This document shows positions 17,697 through 26,424 of a stretch of DNA of 64,000 nucleotides, in pieces. How positions within the stretch are numbered: the first letter of the stretch is position 1; the number at the start of each line of letters is the position of its first letter. The notes beneath the pieces were generated by a model, which saw nothing but the letters and a program-made list of their open reading frames with translations, did not search any database and was not told where the DNA came from. Location: NCBI RefSeq assembly GCF_029625215.1, contig NZ_CP121197.1:4278001-4342000 (forward strand), read 5' to 3'. The position numbers were made by a program, and so were the translations under genes. Origin of the DNA: Aurantibacillus circumpalustris. GTDB lineage: Bacteria > Bacteroidota > Bacteroidia > B-17B0 > Aurantibacillaceae.

Positions 17697-19122
17697 TAAA
17701 AGAAAATTAAATATAATAGGGATAGCTCTTGCTTCCCTATTCTTTTCAGCCTGTGCTGTTCCGTATTTAGGGCGAAAAACCGAAATCAAAACGGTTCCAG
17801 AGAGTTATACTAATTCAAAGGATACACTCAATACAGCAAAAAAAACTTGGAAGGATTTTTTTAAGGATCCTAATTTAAGCGCGCTCATTGATTCTGCTTT
17901 GACAAAAAACCAGGAACTAAATATCATTTTACAAGAAGTAAATATTTCAAAAAATGAAATACGTGCCAAAAAAGGCGAGTACCTGCCATCACTAAACATT
18001 GGAGTCGGAGGGGGTATCGATAAATCGGCGCGTTACACAAGAAATGGAGCTGTAGATGCAACAACAGATATAATGCCAGGCAAAGCTTTCCCTGACCCTT
18101 TACCGGATCTTATGTTAGCAGCGCACGTTACTTGGGAAGTGGATATTTGGAAAAAATTACGGAACGCAAAAAAATCCGCAGTCTTCAGATACCTCTCTAC
18201 CATTGAGGGAAAAAACTTCATGGTAACGCATTTAATTTCTGAAATAGCGAATTCGTATTATGAATTGTTGGCCTTAGATAATCAACTGAATATTCTTAGA
18301 CAGAACATTCAAATACAACAAAATGCTTTAGAAATTGTGAAGCTTGAAAAAATATCCGCTAAAGTAACCGAACTAGCGGTGCGTAAATTTGAGGCAGAGG
18401 TGCTTAAGAATCAAAGTCGTCAATTTTATATCTTGCAAAAAATAACAGAGACTGAAAACAGAATTAATTTTTTGGTAGGAAGATTTCCGCAACCGGTTGC
18501 AAGAAATTCTGAAAACTTTACTAACCTAGTTCCTGATTCGATTCACACTGGTATTCCTACCCAGTTACTTGAAAATCGTCCCGATATTCGTCAGGCCGAA
18601 AAACAATTAGCTGCATCTAAAATTGATGTGAAGGTAGCGAAAGCTAATTTCTATCCTTCGTTGAATATTATTGGCGGTATAGGCGCCCAGGCTTTTAATC
18701 CACAATTTTTATTTACGTTGCCTGAATCTATGTTATTTTATTTGGCTGGAGAATTAGTTGCACCATTGGTAAACAGAAATGGTATAAAAGCAAAATACTA
18801 TTCAGCCAATTCTAGACAGATACAAGCCGTTTACAATTATGAACGCACCGTTTTAAATGCGTACATCGAAGTTGCAAATCAGATTTCAAACATCAAGAAT
18901 TTACAACAAAGTTTTGATTTAAAGACAAAACAGGTTGAAGCTTTAACGCAATCCATTGAAATATCAACGGGTTTATTTAAATCAGCTAGAGCGGATTATA
19001 TGGAAGTACTGATGACACAGCGTGACGCACTTGATTCAAGGTTTGAATTAGTTGAAACTAAAATGCAACAAATGCATGCGATGGTGAACGTTTATGCTGC
19101 ATTGGGTGGTGGTTGGAAATAA
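17689..19122 (+). CDS. Outer-membrane efflux lipoprotein, TolC/OprM (NodT) family
   Basis: 477 aa from the ATG at 17689, which overlaps the pump gene stop by 8 bp; a second ATG two codons upstream is also possible. The signal has the lipobox FFSAC. Two outer-membrane-efflux repeats follow (about 60-250 and 265-475). They carry family markers such as WKDFFKDPNLSALIDSAL near the start, LLENRPDIRQAEKQL and NFYPSLNIIGG at the mid-point, and a closing QRDALDSRFELVETKMQQMHAMVNVYAALGGGW. It forms the exit channel of the efflux system encoded by the three consecutive genes. Confidence 0.94.
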   Translation: MSNKRKLNIIGIALASLFFSACAVPYLGRKTEIKTVPESYTNSKDTLNTAKKTWKDFFKDPNLSALIDSALTKNQELNIILQEVNISKNEIRAKKGEYLPSLNIGVGGGIDKSARYTRNGAVDATTDIMPGKAFPDPLPDLMLAAHVTWEVDIWKKLRNAKKSAVFRYLSTIEGKNFMVTHLISEIANSYYELLALDNQLNILRQNIQIQQNALEIVKLEKISAKVTELAVRKFEAEVLKNQSRQFYILQKITETENRINFLVGRFPQPVARNSENFTNLVPDSIHTGIPTQLLENRPDIRQAEKQLAASKIDVKVAKANFYPSLNIIGGIGAQAFNPQFLFTLPESMLFYLAGELVAPLVNRNGIKAKYYSANSRQIQAVYNYERTVLNAYIEVANQISNIKNLQQSFDLKTKQVEALTQSIEISTGLFKSARADYMEVLMTQRDALDSRFELVETKMQQMHAMVNVYAALGGGWK

Positions 19123-19252
19123 GTGTTTTTAAATTTGCTCGAATAATTTTAACTCGAAAACCTAAGTGATATAGAATAAGAAACGCAAGAGTAAAACAAA
19201 GCCATTCAGAGTGTTTTAATTAAAGGGGTTATTAAAATTTATATTTTTTAAG

Positions 19253-19260
19253 TAAATTTG
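19253..19260 (+). promoter_or_regulatory. Minus-7 element before the 696-aa secreted protein
   Basis: TAAATTTG matches TAnnTTTG exactly, with a near-match TTA at 20-nt distance. It lies 22 nt before the TTG start at 19283 and supports that start, because no room remains for an upstream one. Confidence 0.5.
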
Positions 19261-19282
19261 AAATACACCAAAAAAATAGCCC

Positions 19283-21373
19283 TTGAAAAATTATCTGTTT
19301 CACCTTGTTTTTCTTATTCTATCAATAAATTCATTTGCACAAAACGAATTTAGCAAATGGTATTTTGGTAGGCACACTGGTTTGGATTTTATGACAAGTC
19401 CGCCTTCGGTAATAAACCATACTACACTGAATACTTTTGAAGGCAGTGCGAGTGCTGCCGATGCTGCTGGTAATCTCTTGTTTTATACAGACGGAAGTAT
19501 CGTATGGAATAAACAACAATTAGTTATGGCAAATGGTACAGGACTGTTTGGTAATGGTAGTACCGTTCAGTCATCGCTCATTGTGAAACAACCTGGCAAT
19601 TCAACTATTTATTATGTTTTCACATTGGCTTTCCAGGGCACTTCCGATGGACTTCGCTATTCACTTGTAGACATGAGTTTAGCCGCTGGCCTGGGTTCGG
19701 TAACCGCTAAGAATATCCCTATTTCAACTCCTTGCACCGAGCAACTCAATGGAGTGAGACATTGCAATGGTGTAGACATGTGGATTGTTACACACGAATT
19801 TAATAACAATAATTTTCGATCGTTTCTTTTAAACTCATCGGGATTAAATCTCACACCTGTGTTATCATCAATAGGGCCAGCGCCACCAACTTTTACACCT
19901 AATAACTCAGCCTACGGTCAAGGAACAATAAAACTTTCACCGAACGGTAAAAAATTAGGCTTAACCTTTTACAATGGTTCCAATAACAGCGAAGTAGCAC
20001 TATTTGATTTTGATAAAAGTACCGGGATAGTGTCTAATTATTTATCTTTAATAACAAGTACCGTTAATCATTATGGATGTGAGTTTTCAGGTGATGGAAC
20101 AAAATTTTATACCGGCACCTCCAATGGTACTTCATCCAGTGTCTTCCAATGGGATCTTTGCGCAAGTTCCAATACGCTCATACACGCATCTAAAACAACT
20201 GTCGCTAATCCCGCGTTTTCACACAGTCAGTTTCAACTGGCGCCAAATGGCAAAATTTACATTGTCATAACAAATTCACAAACACTCGCTGCCATTGAAA
20301 ATCCCAATCTGCTCGGCATCGCCTGTAACTACACACCAATGGCTTTATCCATGTCAACAGGAAGCAATGGCGCAGGTCTTCCGAATTTTTTTGGAGGTGC
20401 TTTCAGAAGCCCTCCTCCATATACTTACACTTTCAATACGCTGAGTAGCTGCTTTACAGCTTCCTTCACTGTAGCACCAAGCCCTACCATTATTGCTGGT
20501 TGCGGTGCCGCTGACGATTTAATTCAAAGCATTTCCTGGGATTTTGGTCAACCACAAACAGGTGCGTTGAATACGTCCACACTTTCCAATCCTACTCATG
20601 ATTTTGGTGGCTCCGGCTCTTATCCCGTTAAATTAATTTATCATTACCAATGCGGGGCTGACACCGTTTATAAAAATGTCATCATTACTGGTCCTTTTAT
20701 TTCAGTGAACAGTAATTCCTGCACAGGATCAGCAACCCTCAATATTTCAGGCGGCTTCGGTCCTTATTCTTATACCTGGTCTCCATCCGCCCAAACTAGT
20801 TCAATAGTTTCACTTAACGCTGGAACCTACACTGTTACCGTAAATGACAATGGTCCAAACTGCAACTATTCTATTATCACACAAATAGCAGCGTACCCAA
20901 GCCCCACCCTCAACGCACAAAGTATTTCGATTTGCTTACAAACAGCTGGTGTACTAAATGTATCAGGCGCATCCAACTACACCTGGTTTCCGGGAGGTGT
21001 TAGTGGAGCTAGCTACACAGTTTCACCACCTGTATCGCAGACATACAGCGTTACTGGAACTTTCACCAATGGTTGTGCTTCTAATGCAACTGTATCAGTA
21101 ACTGTTCTTAAATGCACTTCTATAAACGAAGAAAATCTAAACAATTCTCATTTAAAAATTTATCCGAATCCGTTTGAAACTGAATTTTTTATTGAAACGG
21201 AAGAGGAATTAGAAATAATAATTTTTGATCATATCGGTTGCAAAATACTAAGCCAGAAATTAAACAAAGGTAAAAATGCGATTAATGTAAGTTCACTTAA
21301 CAGCGGCGTATATCTATTCCAGACATCTGGAAAAAATATCCGTCAAATCAATAAACTGATCAAACTGAATTAG
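19283..21373 (+). CDS. Secreted PKD-containing protein, T9SS type A; paralogue of the 966-aa protein
   Basis: 696 aa. It starts at TTG (19283), directly followed by a clear signal peptide (about 1-20, ending SFAQ); no ATG fits as well. The N-terminal 380 residues align with the protein at 9585-12485 (KWYFGRHTGLDF, GSASAADAAGNLLFYTDGSIVWNK, MANGTGLFGN, YGCEFSGDGTKFY). A PKD-like domain (ISWDFGQPQTGALNTSTLSNPTH) and two Ig/SprB-like repeats (GPYSYTWSPSAQTSSI, SNYTWFPGG) follow. The tail (LKIYPNPFETEF... SSLNSGVYLFQTSG) is a type A sorting domain, in place of the type B tail of its paralogue. The function is unknown; it should be a surface or released protein. Confidence 0.86.
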   Translation: MKNYLFHLVFLILSINSFAQNEFSKWYFGRHTGLDFMTSPPSVINHTTLNTFEGSASAADAAGNLLFYTDGSIVWNKQQLVMANGTGLFGNGSTVQSSLIVKQPGNSTIYYVFTLAFQGTSDGLRYSLVDMSLAAGLGSVTAKNIPISTPCTEQLNGVRHCNGVDMWIVTHEFNNNNFRSFLLNSSGLNLTPVLSSIGPAPPTFTPNNSAYGQGTIKLSPNGKKLGLTFYNGSNNSEVALFDFDKSTGIVSNYLSLITSTVNHYGCEFSGDGTKFYTGTSNGTSSSVFQWDLCASSNTLIHASKTTVANPAFSHSQFQLAPNGKIYIVITNSQTLAAIENPNLLGIACNYTPMALSMSTGSNGAGLPNFFGGAFRSPPPYTYTFNTLSSCFTASFTVAPSPTIIAGCGAADDLIQSISWDFGQPQTGALNTSTLSNPTHDFGGSGSYPVKLIYHYQCGADTVYKNVIITGPFISVNSNSCTGSATLNISGGFGPYSYTWSPSAQTSSIVSLNAGTYTVTVNDNGPNCNYSIITQIAAYPSPTLNAQSISICLQTAGVLNVSGASNYTWFPGGVSGASYTVSPPVSQTYSVTGTFTNGCASNATVSVTVLKCTSINEENLNNSHLKIYPNPFETEFFIETEEELEIIIFDHIGCKILSQKLNKGKNAINVSSLNSGVYLFQTSGKNIRQINKLIKLN

Positions 21374-21459
21374 TCCTACTTACTAAGAATTACCAAGGAT
21401 CTTCGTTCTATCCTATTTATTAAAAAAGTATAGACAAACTCTCTTTCTTCAAACTACTA

Positions 21460-21945
21460 TTATTTCTGCCCAAGCTTTTTTTCGTCCTCTGTCCTTGGTT
21501 TTCCGGCAGCATTGGGCTGACCTTTTCCAGTAACAATTAAATCACGCAAACTTTTAGTAATATAAGTTGTCCACGCACCTTTACAAATTTCAAAACACTC
21601 GTATTCGGGAACTAATCCAAAATGTGTAAACGAAATTTTTGTTTTATCACCTTCACTTGAAATATCAAAACAAACTTTGGTACCAATCCATTCACTTTTA
21701 TCTTTGGTAAACTTAAAATAGTTTTCTTCCACTAGCCAAACTACTTTTTTATTCGTCACCAATTCTACTAATTTCATTCTGCAGCGGTGTACATCTTCAA
21801 AATGATAATCGAACACATCGTTTAATTGATTTGTTTTGCCTTCTATTTCTTCAGACCACCATCCGCTTACATTTTTAATAGCGCCAAAAGCTACTTCTGG
21901 ACTCTTTTCTACCAAAATGCTTGTAGTATAATCTTGATTTTGCAT
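21460..21945 (-). CDS. SRPBCC (START/Bet v1-like) domain protein, AHSA1 type
   Basis: 161 aa consisting of one SRPBCC fold. The opening TTSILVEKSPEVAFGAIKNVSGWW, the central KVVWLVEENYF and the closing ISFTHFGLVPEYECFEICKGAWTTYI are characteristic of the polyketide-cyclase/AHSA1 branch. These proteins bind small hydrophobic ligands or act as Hsp90 co-chaperone-like modules; no specific role can be assigned. It is a close paralogue of the next upstream gene, 48 nt away on the same strand, and the pair probably arose by tandem duplication. It carries an extra C-terminal tail (TGKGQPNAAGKPRTEDEKK) not found in its paralogue. Confidence 0.85.
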   Translation of the reverse strand: MQNQDYTTSILVEKSPEVAFGAIKNVSGWWSEEIEGKTNQLNDVFDYHFEDVHRCRMKLVELVTNKKVVWLVEENYFKFTKDKSEWIGTKVCFDISSEGDKTKISFTHFGLVPEYECFEICKGAWTTYITKSLRDLIVTGKGQPNAAGKPRTEDEKKLGQK

Positions 21946-21993
21946 GTTTTAGTGTTTTCTAAAATTTATAATTTACTATTTGAATTGTTTAAA

Positions 21994-22530
21994 TTAATTC
22001 TTCGCTTTAATTGAAGCTAAAAGTCGTTGCTGTATATATTGATTCCACACAGCAGAACATACCTCGTAACACTCAATTTTAGGTACAAGGCCAATGTGTG
22101 TGAAACGAATTTTTGTTTTGACACCCGCCTTTGATATCTCAAAACTAATCTCCGTTCCTGTCCATTCATCTTGTTCTTTTAAAAAATTTAATTTGCTTTC
22201 TGTAACCAACCAAACCACTTTTTTATTTGGAATGAGCTCTACTAATTTTTGTTTGGAATAATGGGCCCCTTCACCCGCATGATACGTAAACTCTCCATTC
22301 AGTTCAGAAGTTTTACCCTCAATCTTTTCATTGTGTAATCCTTGCCACCATACTCGTACATTAAGAATCGCATTAAAAACTTCTTTTGGAGTTTGATCTA
22401 CCAAAATGCTTGTCGTAAAATCTACTTGAGTTGTTTTCATTATTTTTTCATTCTTAGTTTTAGTATTTGTGCAGCGCGCCTGGAGCATCCAAATTAAAAT
22501 GATTACCAGTAAAATAATCTTCCTCATCAT
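21994..22530 (-). CDS. SRPBCC (AHSA1-type) protein with a possible signal sequence
   Basis: 178 aa if started at 22530, 148 aa if started at the internal ATG at 22440. The domain from about residue 35 (DFTTSILVDQTPKEVFNAILNVRVWW ... KVVWLVTESKLNF ... IRFTHIGLVPKIECYEVCSAVWNQYI) is closely similar to the protein at 21460-21945. The extra N-terminus (MMRKIILLVIILIWMLQARC) is hydrophobic and signal-like with a poor lipobox (LQARC). It is unusual in this mostly cytoplasmic family. The choice of start decides whether the protein is exported, and I cannot settle it from sequence alone. The family-based start matches the length of the paralogue. Confidence 0.8.
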   Translation of the reverse strand: MMRKIILLVIILIWMLQARCTNTKTKNEKIMKTTQVDFTTSILVDQTPKEVFNAILNVRVWWQGLHNEKIEGKTSELNGEFTYHAGEGAHYSKQKLVELIPNKKVVWLVTESKLNFLKEQDEWTGTEISFEISKAGVKTKIRFTHIGLVPKIECYEVCSAVWNQYIQQRLLASIKAKN

Positions 22531-22565
22531 AAAAATAAAATTTGGCGGAAATGACTTTATCCTTG

Positions 22566-23042
22566 TTACATCAAGACCAATTGTCCATTATGATATGCTA
22601 GATGACTGACTCTGGTAACTATAATATTTAATTTATTTCGATGCGGTTCTTTTATAAAATCTTCATCCGAAACAGAATTATGCTTCTTGAACCATTCTTC
22701 AGCTTTAAGACTCTTAAATAGTTTCGTCATTACCTCATTCTGCTTGCTCCACATAGTCCTCAACTCAGCTGTCGAAGGAATTTCTTTCACCGTTTTGTCC
22801 GGAGATTTGATAAAAATCTCTTTTAACTCTGGAAATAATTTTTCACCAAAATTTAAAATCGGCATCATATCATCATGCACTGCAATCAGATGGCCCAGAA
22901 TATAAATCCCTCTGTTTTTACTTGTGGCAATTTCTTGTTCCAACCGTTCATCACTTAAAGATTTAAATATTTCGTCGCAGCGTTCTATAAGAGAATACCA
23001 CCTGTCAAATACCATTTTTACAATAATTTGATTTGTTTCCAT
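22566..23042 (-). CDS. DinB-superfamily protein
   Basis: 158 aa, a four-helix bundle of the DinB/YfiT type. The three expected metal ligands can be seen as His in YILGHLIAVHDD and the final H-x-x-x-H cluster in SHLAYHNGQL. Members are metal-dependent, often thiol-transferase-like or stress-related proteins of unknown substrate. The C-terminus ends four residues after HNGQ, slightly shorter than usual. It heads a minus-strand cluster with the two SRPBCC genes and is divergent from the GlxA-type regulator, which may control it. Confidence 0.82.
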   Translation of the reverse strand: METNQIIVKMVFDRWYSLIERCDEIFKSLSDERLEQEIATSKNRGIYILGHLIAVHDDMMPILNFGEKLFPELKEIFIKSPDKTVKEIPSTAELRTMWSKQNEVMTKLFKSLKAEEWFKKHNSVSDEDFIKEPHRNKLNIIVTRVSHLAYHNGQLVLM

Positions 23043-23066
23043 TTTTTTTAGTTTAGATGTTCAATA

Positions 23067-23074
23067 CAAAGCTA
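23067..23074 (-). promoter_or_regulatory. Minus-7 element of the DinB/SRPBCC cluster
   Basis: Reads TAGCTTTG on the minus strand (exact TAnnTTTG), 24 nt upstream of the start at 23042. No standard minus-33 is visible. Confidence 0.5.
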
Positions 23075-23122
23075 TGCTCTATATAACAAAATAATAAGGT
23101 GCCAAATAGACTATATAACGGG

Positions 23123-23153
23123 TTGATTTGGACAAACAGATTCTGTATTTTTG
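23123..23153 (+). promoter_or_regulatory. Promoter of the GlxA-family regulator
   Basis: TTG (23123-23125), a 20-nt spacer and TATTTTTG (23146-23153) form an ideal Bacteroidota promoter. It overlaps the alternative TTG start at 23151 and so fixes translation to the ATG at 23172. Confidence 0.75.
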
Positions 23154-23171
23154 TCTCAAATTTATAATCGC

Positions 23172-24143
23172 ATGAAACACTTAACCATTCTAGTTCCTGA
23201 TGGAGAAAACAATCTCAGTAGTATTGTTGGCGCATATAAGATCTTTACTAGAGCGAATGAATACTGGAAGAAAACAGGAAAAAGAGAAGTGTTTTCGATT
23301 CAGTTAGCAGGTGTATCAAAAAAAATAAATTTCTATAATGGGCTTTTTAGCGTGAAACCACACACGCAGATCAGCGCTATTAAGAAAACACACCTCATCA
23401 TTATCCCATCATTAAATCATAATTTTGAAAAGTCAGTAAAAGCCAATAAAATTTTAATCGACTGGATAGCAAAACAGCACAAAATTGGCGCAGAAATCGC
23501 TAGCATTTGCACTGGAGCATTTATCCTTGCTGCTTCTGGTTTGTTAGATGGTAAAAACTGCTCTACGCATTGGTCTGCTACTGAAAATTTTAAAAACAAA
23601 TTTCCAAAAGTGAATTTAAAGCCAGACAAATTAATCACCGACGAAAATGGCATTTACACTAATGGTGGGGCGTATTCATTTCTTAACCTCATCATCTATT
23701 TGATTGAAAAATACTACGACAGGCAAACAGCAATATATTGCTCCAAAGTTTTTCAGATTGAAATGGATAGAAACAATCAATCAGAATTTATTATTTTCTC
23801 GGGGCAAAAATCACACGGAGATGAAATGGTTGAAAAAGCACAGACCTATATCGAAAAAAATCTGGTCGAAAAAATTTCCTTCGAAGAATTAGCTGCCAAA
23901 CTTGCGACTAGTCGTCGAAACTTCGATAGACGCTTCATTAAAGCAACAGGTAACACACCTTTAGAATATATGCAACGTGCGAAGGTTGAGCTTGCAAAAC
24001 GCACTTTAGAAAAAGGTCGCAAAAATGTTTCTGAGGTCATGCACGAAGTTGGCTATACAGATGATAAATCTTTTAGAGAAGTGTTTAAAAAAATTGTCGG
24101 ACTATCTCCAGTAGATTACAGGGCAAGGTATAGTTCTGTTTAG
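23172..24143 (+). CDS. GlxA-family transcriptional regulator (DJ-1/PfpI domain + AraC HTH)
   Basis: 323 aa from the ATG at 23172. Residues about 3-185 form a DJ-1/PfpI-like domain with the nucleophile-elbow cysteine in SICTGAFILAASGLLDG and the following CSTHWSATENF. Residues about 218-320 are an AraC/XylS DNA-binding domain with two helix-turn-helix units (FEELAAKLATSRRNFDRRF and VSEVMHEVGYTDDKSFREVFKK) and the standard ending LSPVDYRARY. The family activates or represses neighbouring genes in response to small molecules. The divergently transcribed DinB and SRPBCC genes, 129 nt away, are the likely targets. It ends before a bidirectional terminator. Confidence 0.92.
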   Translation: MKHLTILVPDGENNLSSIVGAYKIFTRANEYWKKTGKREVFSIQLAGVSKKINFYNGLFSVKPHTQISAIKKTHLIIIPSLNHNFEKSVKANKILIDWIAKQHKIGAEIASICTGAFILAASGLLDGKNCSTHWSATENFKNKFPKVNLKPDKLITDENGIYTNGGAYSFLNLIIYLIEKYYDRQTAIYCSKVFQIEMDRNNQSEFIIFSGQKSHGDEMVEKAQTYIEKNLVEKISFEELAAKLATSRRNFDRRFIKATGNTPLEYMQRAKVELAKRTLEKGRKNVSEVMHEVGYTDDKSFREVFKKIVGLSPVDYRARYSSV

Positions 24144-24212
24144 CTTTTACCTCTTAAATCAATTGTTTTAAAAACACAGTGTTTAACCGCGAACAAGAAC
24201 CCATTTACACCA

Positions 24213-24240
24213 AAAAAACCCTCATTTCTGAGGGTTTCTT
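24213..24240. terminator. Bidirectional terminator
   Basis: A 9-bp perfect stem (24216-24224 with 24229-24237, loop TTTC). On the minus strand it is followed by a run of T residues, giving a strong stop for the tRNA-Glu transcript. On the plus strand TTTCTT follows, giving a weaker stop for the regulator gene. Confidence 0.8.
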
Positions 24241-24259
24241 AATGCTAACCAATTGGGTT

Positions 24260-24334
24260 TGGTAGCCCGTACGGGAATCGAACCCGTGTTTCATCCGTGA
24301 AAGGGACGTGTCCTAACCCCTAGACGAACGGGCC
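24260..24334 (-). tRNA. tRNA-Glu (UUC)
   Basis: A 75-nt cloverleaf including an encoded CCA (24260-24262). The 7-bp acceptor stem GGCCCGT/ACGGGCT has a G-U first pair. The D-arm contains GGGGTTAGGAC, the anticodon arm CGTCC-CTTTCAC-GGATG gives anticodon UUC, and the T-arm is ACGGGTTCGATTCCCGT. No other tRNA is adjacent. Confidence 0.95.
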
Positions 24335-24485
24335 AAATTGCTTATGAAAAATCCATAAGTCGGATTTGGGATTGCAAAAATACATATTAATTTAAAATAA
24401 AAAAAATAATTTAGAAAATATTTTTTTGCCTCAGAAGCCCTGATAATAGAGTGTTTAATTCCGATAAAACAATATTGTGGAAAAA

Positions 24486-25838
24486 TTAAAAGAAGGAGTA
24501 CAGAATTCTTCCGGTAAGAAAATAGATACTAATTCCAATAATATCATTCAGAGTAGTAACAAAAGGCCCAGTTGCTAAAGCAGGATTAATTTTAAAGCGG
24601 TTCATTGTTAAAGGCACAAAGGTTCCTAAAAACGACGCGCATAAAATAACAGCCATTAAAGCTGTGCTTACTGTAGCTGCCAATTGCCAATCCTCAATTA
24701 AAAAGGCATAAGCCCAAATTAAACCTGAACATATAATTCCGTTAATAAGTCCTACACCAAGTTCTTTAAAGAGTTTCGGCATAATATCTACACCTAAAAG
24801 TGTATTGTTTGCTAAACCTTGAACAATGATAGAACTACTCTGAACACCCACATTTCCACCCATAGCTCCTATTAAAGGAATAAAATAGGCCATTTCAGGA
24901 TGTATTTTTATTTGCTCTTCATACGTACCAATAATACGAGATCCAACAATTCCACCACACATACCTACCAGCAACCATGGAATACGCGCTCGTGATAAAC
25001 GCCACAATTTATCATTACTGTCAACGTCGTCAGAGATACCACTCATTCGCTGAATGTTTTCTTCTACGTTTTCCTTGATAACATCCATCACGTCATCCAC
25101 AGTGATTCGACCTACAAGTCTCCCTAATTGATCTACAACTGGTAAAACAACAAGATCATATTTTTGCATAAACTCTGCTACTTCTTCACTTGAAGTATTT
25201 GTTTTTACATATTGAATGTCTGGCTCGTAAATTTCTTCAATTCGTGCGAGAGGATGCGATATAATTAGTTTTTTCAGCGAAAGCATTCCGATCAAACGAT
25301 CATTATTATCCAAAACATACACCGCATACATCACATCCACATCATCAGCCTGTTGCCTTATTTCTTCAATACATTGCGAAACAGTTTCAAAAACATACAC
25401 ACTCACTAATTCCTTTGCCATTAAGGATCCCGCTGTGCCATCTTCGTAATTAATAAGCTCAGCAATATCACTTGCCTGCTCAATGTCCTCTAAATGAGAA
25501 AGTACCTCTTCTTGAATATCTTCTGGTAATTCAGCTATAACGTCGGCAGCATCATCACTCTCCATGTTATCCAACTGCTCTGCTATCTCCTTACTGCTAA
25601 AAGTGCTTAAGAATTCTTCACGCCTATCATTATCTAATTCTAATAAAACCGCCGGTGCCGTTTCATCATCTAAGAGTTCGTAGATATATGCAGCGTCTTC
25701 TAAATCGAGTTGATTAAAAATAATCGCAATATCAGGTGCATAGAGTTCATGCAACATCTCCTTTAAATAAGAAGTGTCCTTTCTATCGATGGCTTCTTTT
25801 AAGCTATCAAGAATTTCTGATGTTAACTCGAACTGCAT
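24486..25838 (-). CDS. mgtE: Magnesium transporter MgtE
   Basis: 450 aa, full length. The order is an N-terminal superhelical Mg-sensing domain (about 1-130, with acidic repeats such as MESDDAADVIAELPEDIQEEVL), two CBS domains (about 135-255, with GRITVDDVMDVI), a plug helix and five membrane helices from about 285. The transmembrane part contains PLIGAMGGNVGVQSSSI, the conserved pore-region signature, and the final GPFVTTLNDIIGISIYF with the cytoplasmic-side Asp needed for Mg passage. It is a Mg2+-gated Mg2+ channel of the inner membrane. It is last in a co-directional gene block and has a minus-7 element of its own at 25868. Confidence 0.96.
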   Translation of the reverse strand: MQFELTSEILDSLKEAIDRKDTSYLKEMLHELYAPDIAIIFNQLDLEDAAYIYELLDDETAPAVLLELDNDRREEFLSTFSSKEIAEQLDNMESDDAADVIAELPEDIQEEVLSHLEDIEQASDIAELINYEDGTAGSLMAKELVSVYVFETVSQCIEEIRQQADDVDVMYAVYVLDNNDRLIGMLSLKKLIISHPLARIEEIYEPDIQYVKTNTSSEEVAEFMQKYDLVVLPVVDQLGRLVGRITVDDVMDVIKENVEENIQRMSGISDDVDSNDKLWRLSRARIPWLLVGMCGGIVGSRIIGTYEEQIKIHPEMAYFIPLIGAMGGNVGVQSSSIIVQGLANNTLLGVDIMPKLFKELGVGLINGIICSGLIWAYAFLIEDWQLAATVSTALMAVILCASFLGTFVPLTMNRFKINPALATGPFVTTLNDIIGISIYFLTGRILYSFF

Positions 25839-25867
25839 GATTTTGATCCCAATAATTACCGGGTTCG

Positions 25868-25875
25868 CAAAAGTA
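25868..25875 (-). promoter_or_regulatory. Minus-7 element of mgtE
   Basis: Reads TACTTTTG on the minus strand, 29 nt ahead of the mgtE start. No clear minus-33 at the correct distance. It suggests mgtE can be transcribed separately from the genes upstream. Confidence 0.45.
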
Positions 25876-25894
25876 AAAAATTAAAGTGTAGTTT

Positions 25895-26416
25895 CTATAC
25901 AGTTTTCAACTCTTTTAACGCCATTTTTATGCGTGACCTCATAGAAGGCAATTGAGGCAGTGAACCGAGCTCCTTTAAAATAATAAGAAATTCATTTTTT
26001 AGTTCTGGATACTGTTTGCTTATTTTTGCTGCAACTGTAATTGCAAAGGCACGTACGGCGGCCGGCTGCATTTCACTCATAATTATTTTAAATGCTTTGT
26101 CGATTAGGATCCCCTCATATTTTTCTGGGATTTTGATTTCCTGTAATACTCTAAAAATATTACGTGCAATGGCCGGGTGTTGCGACTCATCGTTGAGTTT
26201 TTGAAGAAAGACATCGAAATATGGTTGCAACAATTCAGGATGGTCTATAACAATATAACTGAGTGGCCAAGCAGAACGCTGCGTTAAACGATACTCGCCG
26301 TTTAAAAAAATTGTCATCAATTCTTTGAAACGTTTTTTGTCATCACCAATAAACTTAACAATTGCCAGTGTTAAAGATTTGCTATGCTCTGCTTCTAAGC
26401 GTTCACGAATGTCCAT
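25895..26416 (-). CDS. HEAT-repeat-like all-helical protein of unknown function
   Basis: 173 aa, almost entirely amphipathic helices in pairs (RFKELMTIFL / LTQRSAWPLSYIVIDHPELLQPYFDVFLQKL / AIARNIFRVLQEI / AAVRAFAITVAAKISKQYPELKNEFLIILKEL / SMRSRIKMALKEL). This is the look of armadillo/HEAT repeats, which serve as protein-binding scaffolds. There is no signal peptide or membrane segment, so it should be cytoplasmic. It follows the 208-aa membrane protein gene by 8 nt, so the two are co-translated. I recall similar unnamed proteins in Bacteroidota, with no assigned role. Confidence 0.78.
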   Translation of the reverse strand: MDIRERLEAEHSKSLTLAIVKFIGDDKKRFKELMTIFLNGEYRLTQRSAWPLSYIVIDHPELLQPYFDVFLQKLNDESQHPAIARNIFRVLQEIKIPEKYEGILIDKAFKIIMSEMQPAAVRAFAITVAAKISKQYPELKNEFLIILKELGSLPQLPSMRSRIKMALKELKTV

Positions 26417-26424
26417 CTTTTTCT

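Noticed and set aside
24260-24334. Integrated element at tRNA-Glu
   Set aside because: There is no integrase and no repeat of the tRNA 3' end in the flanking 10 kb that I could see.
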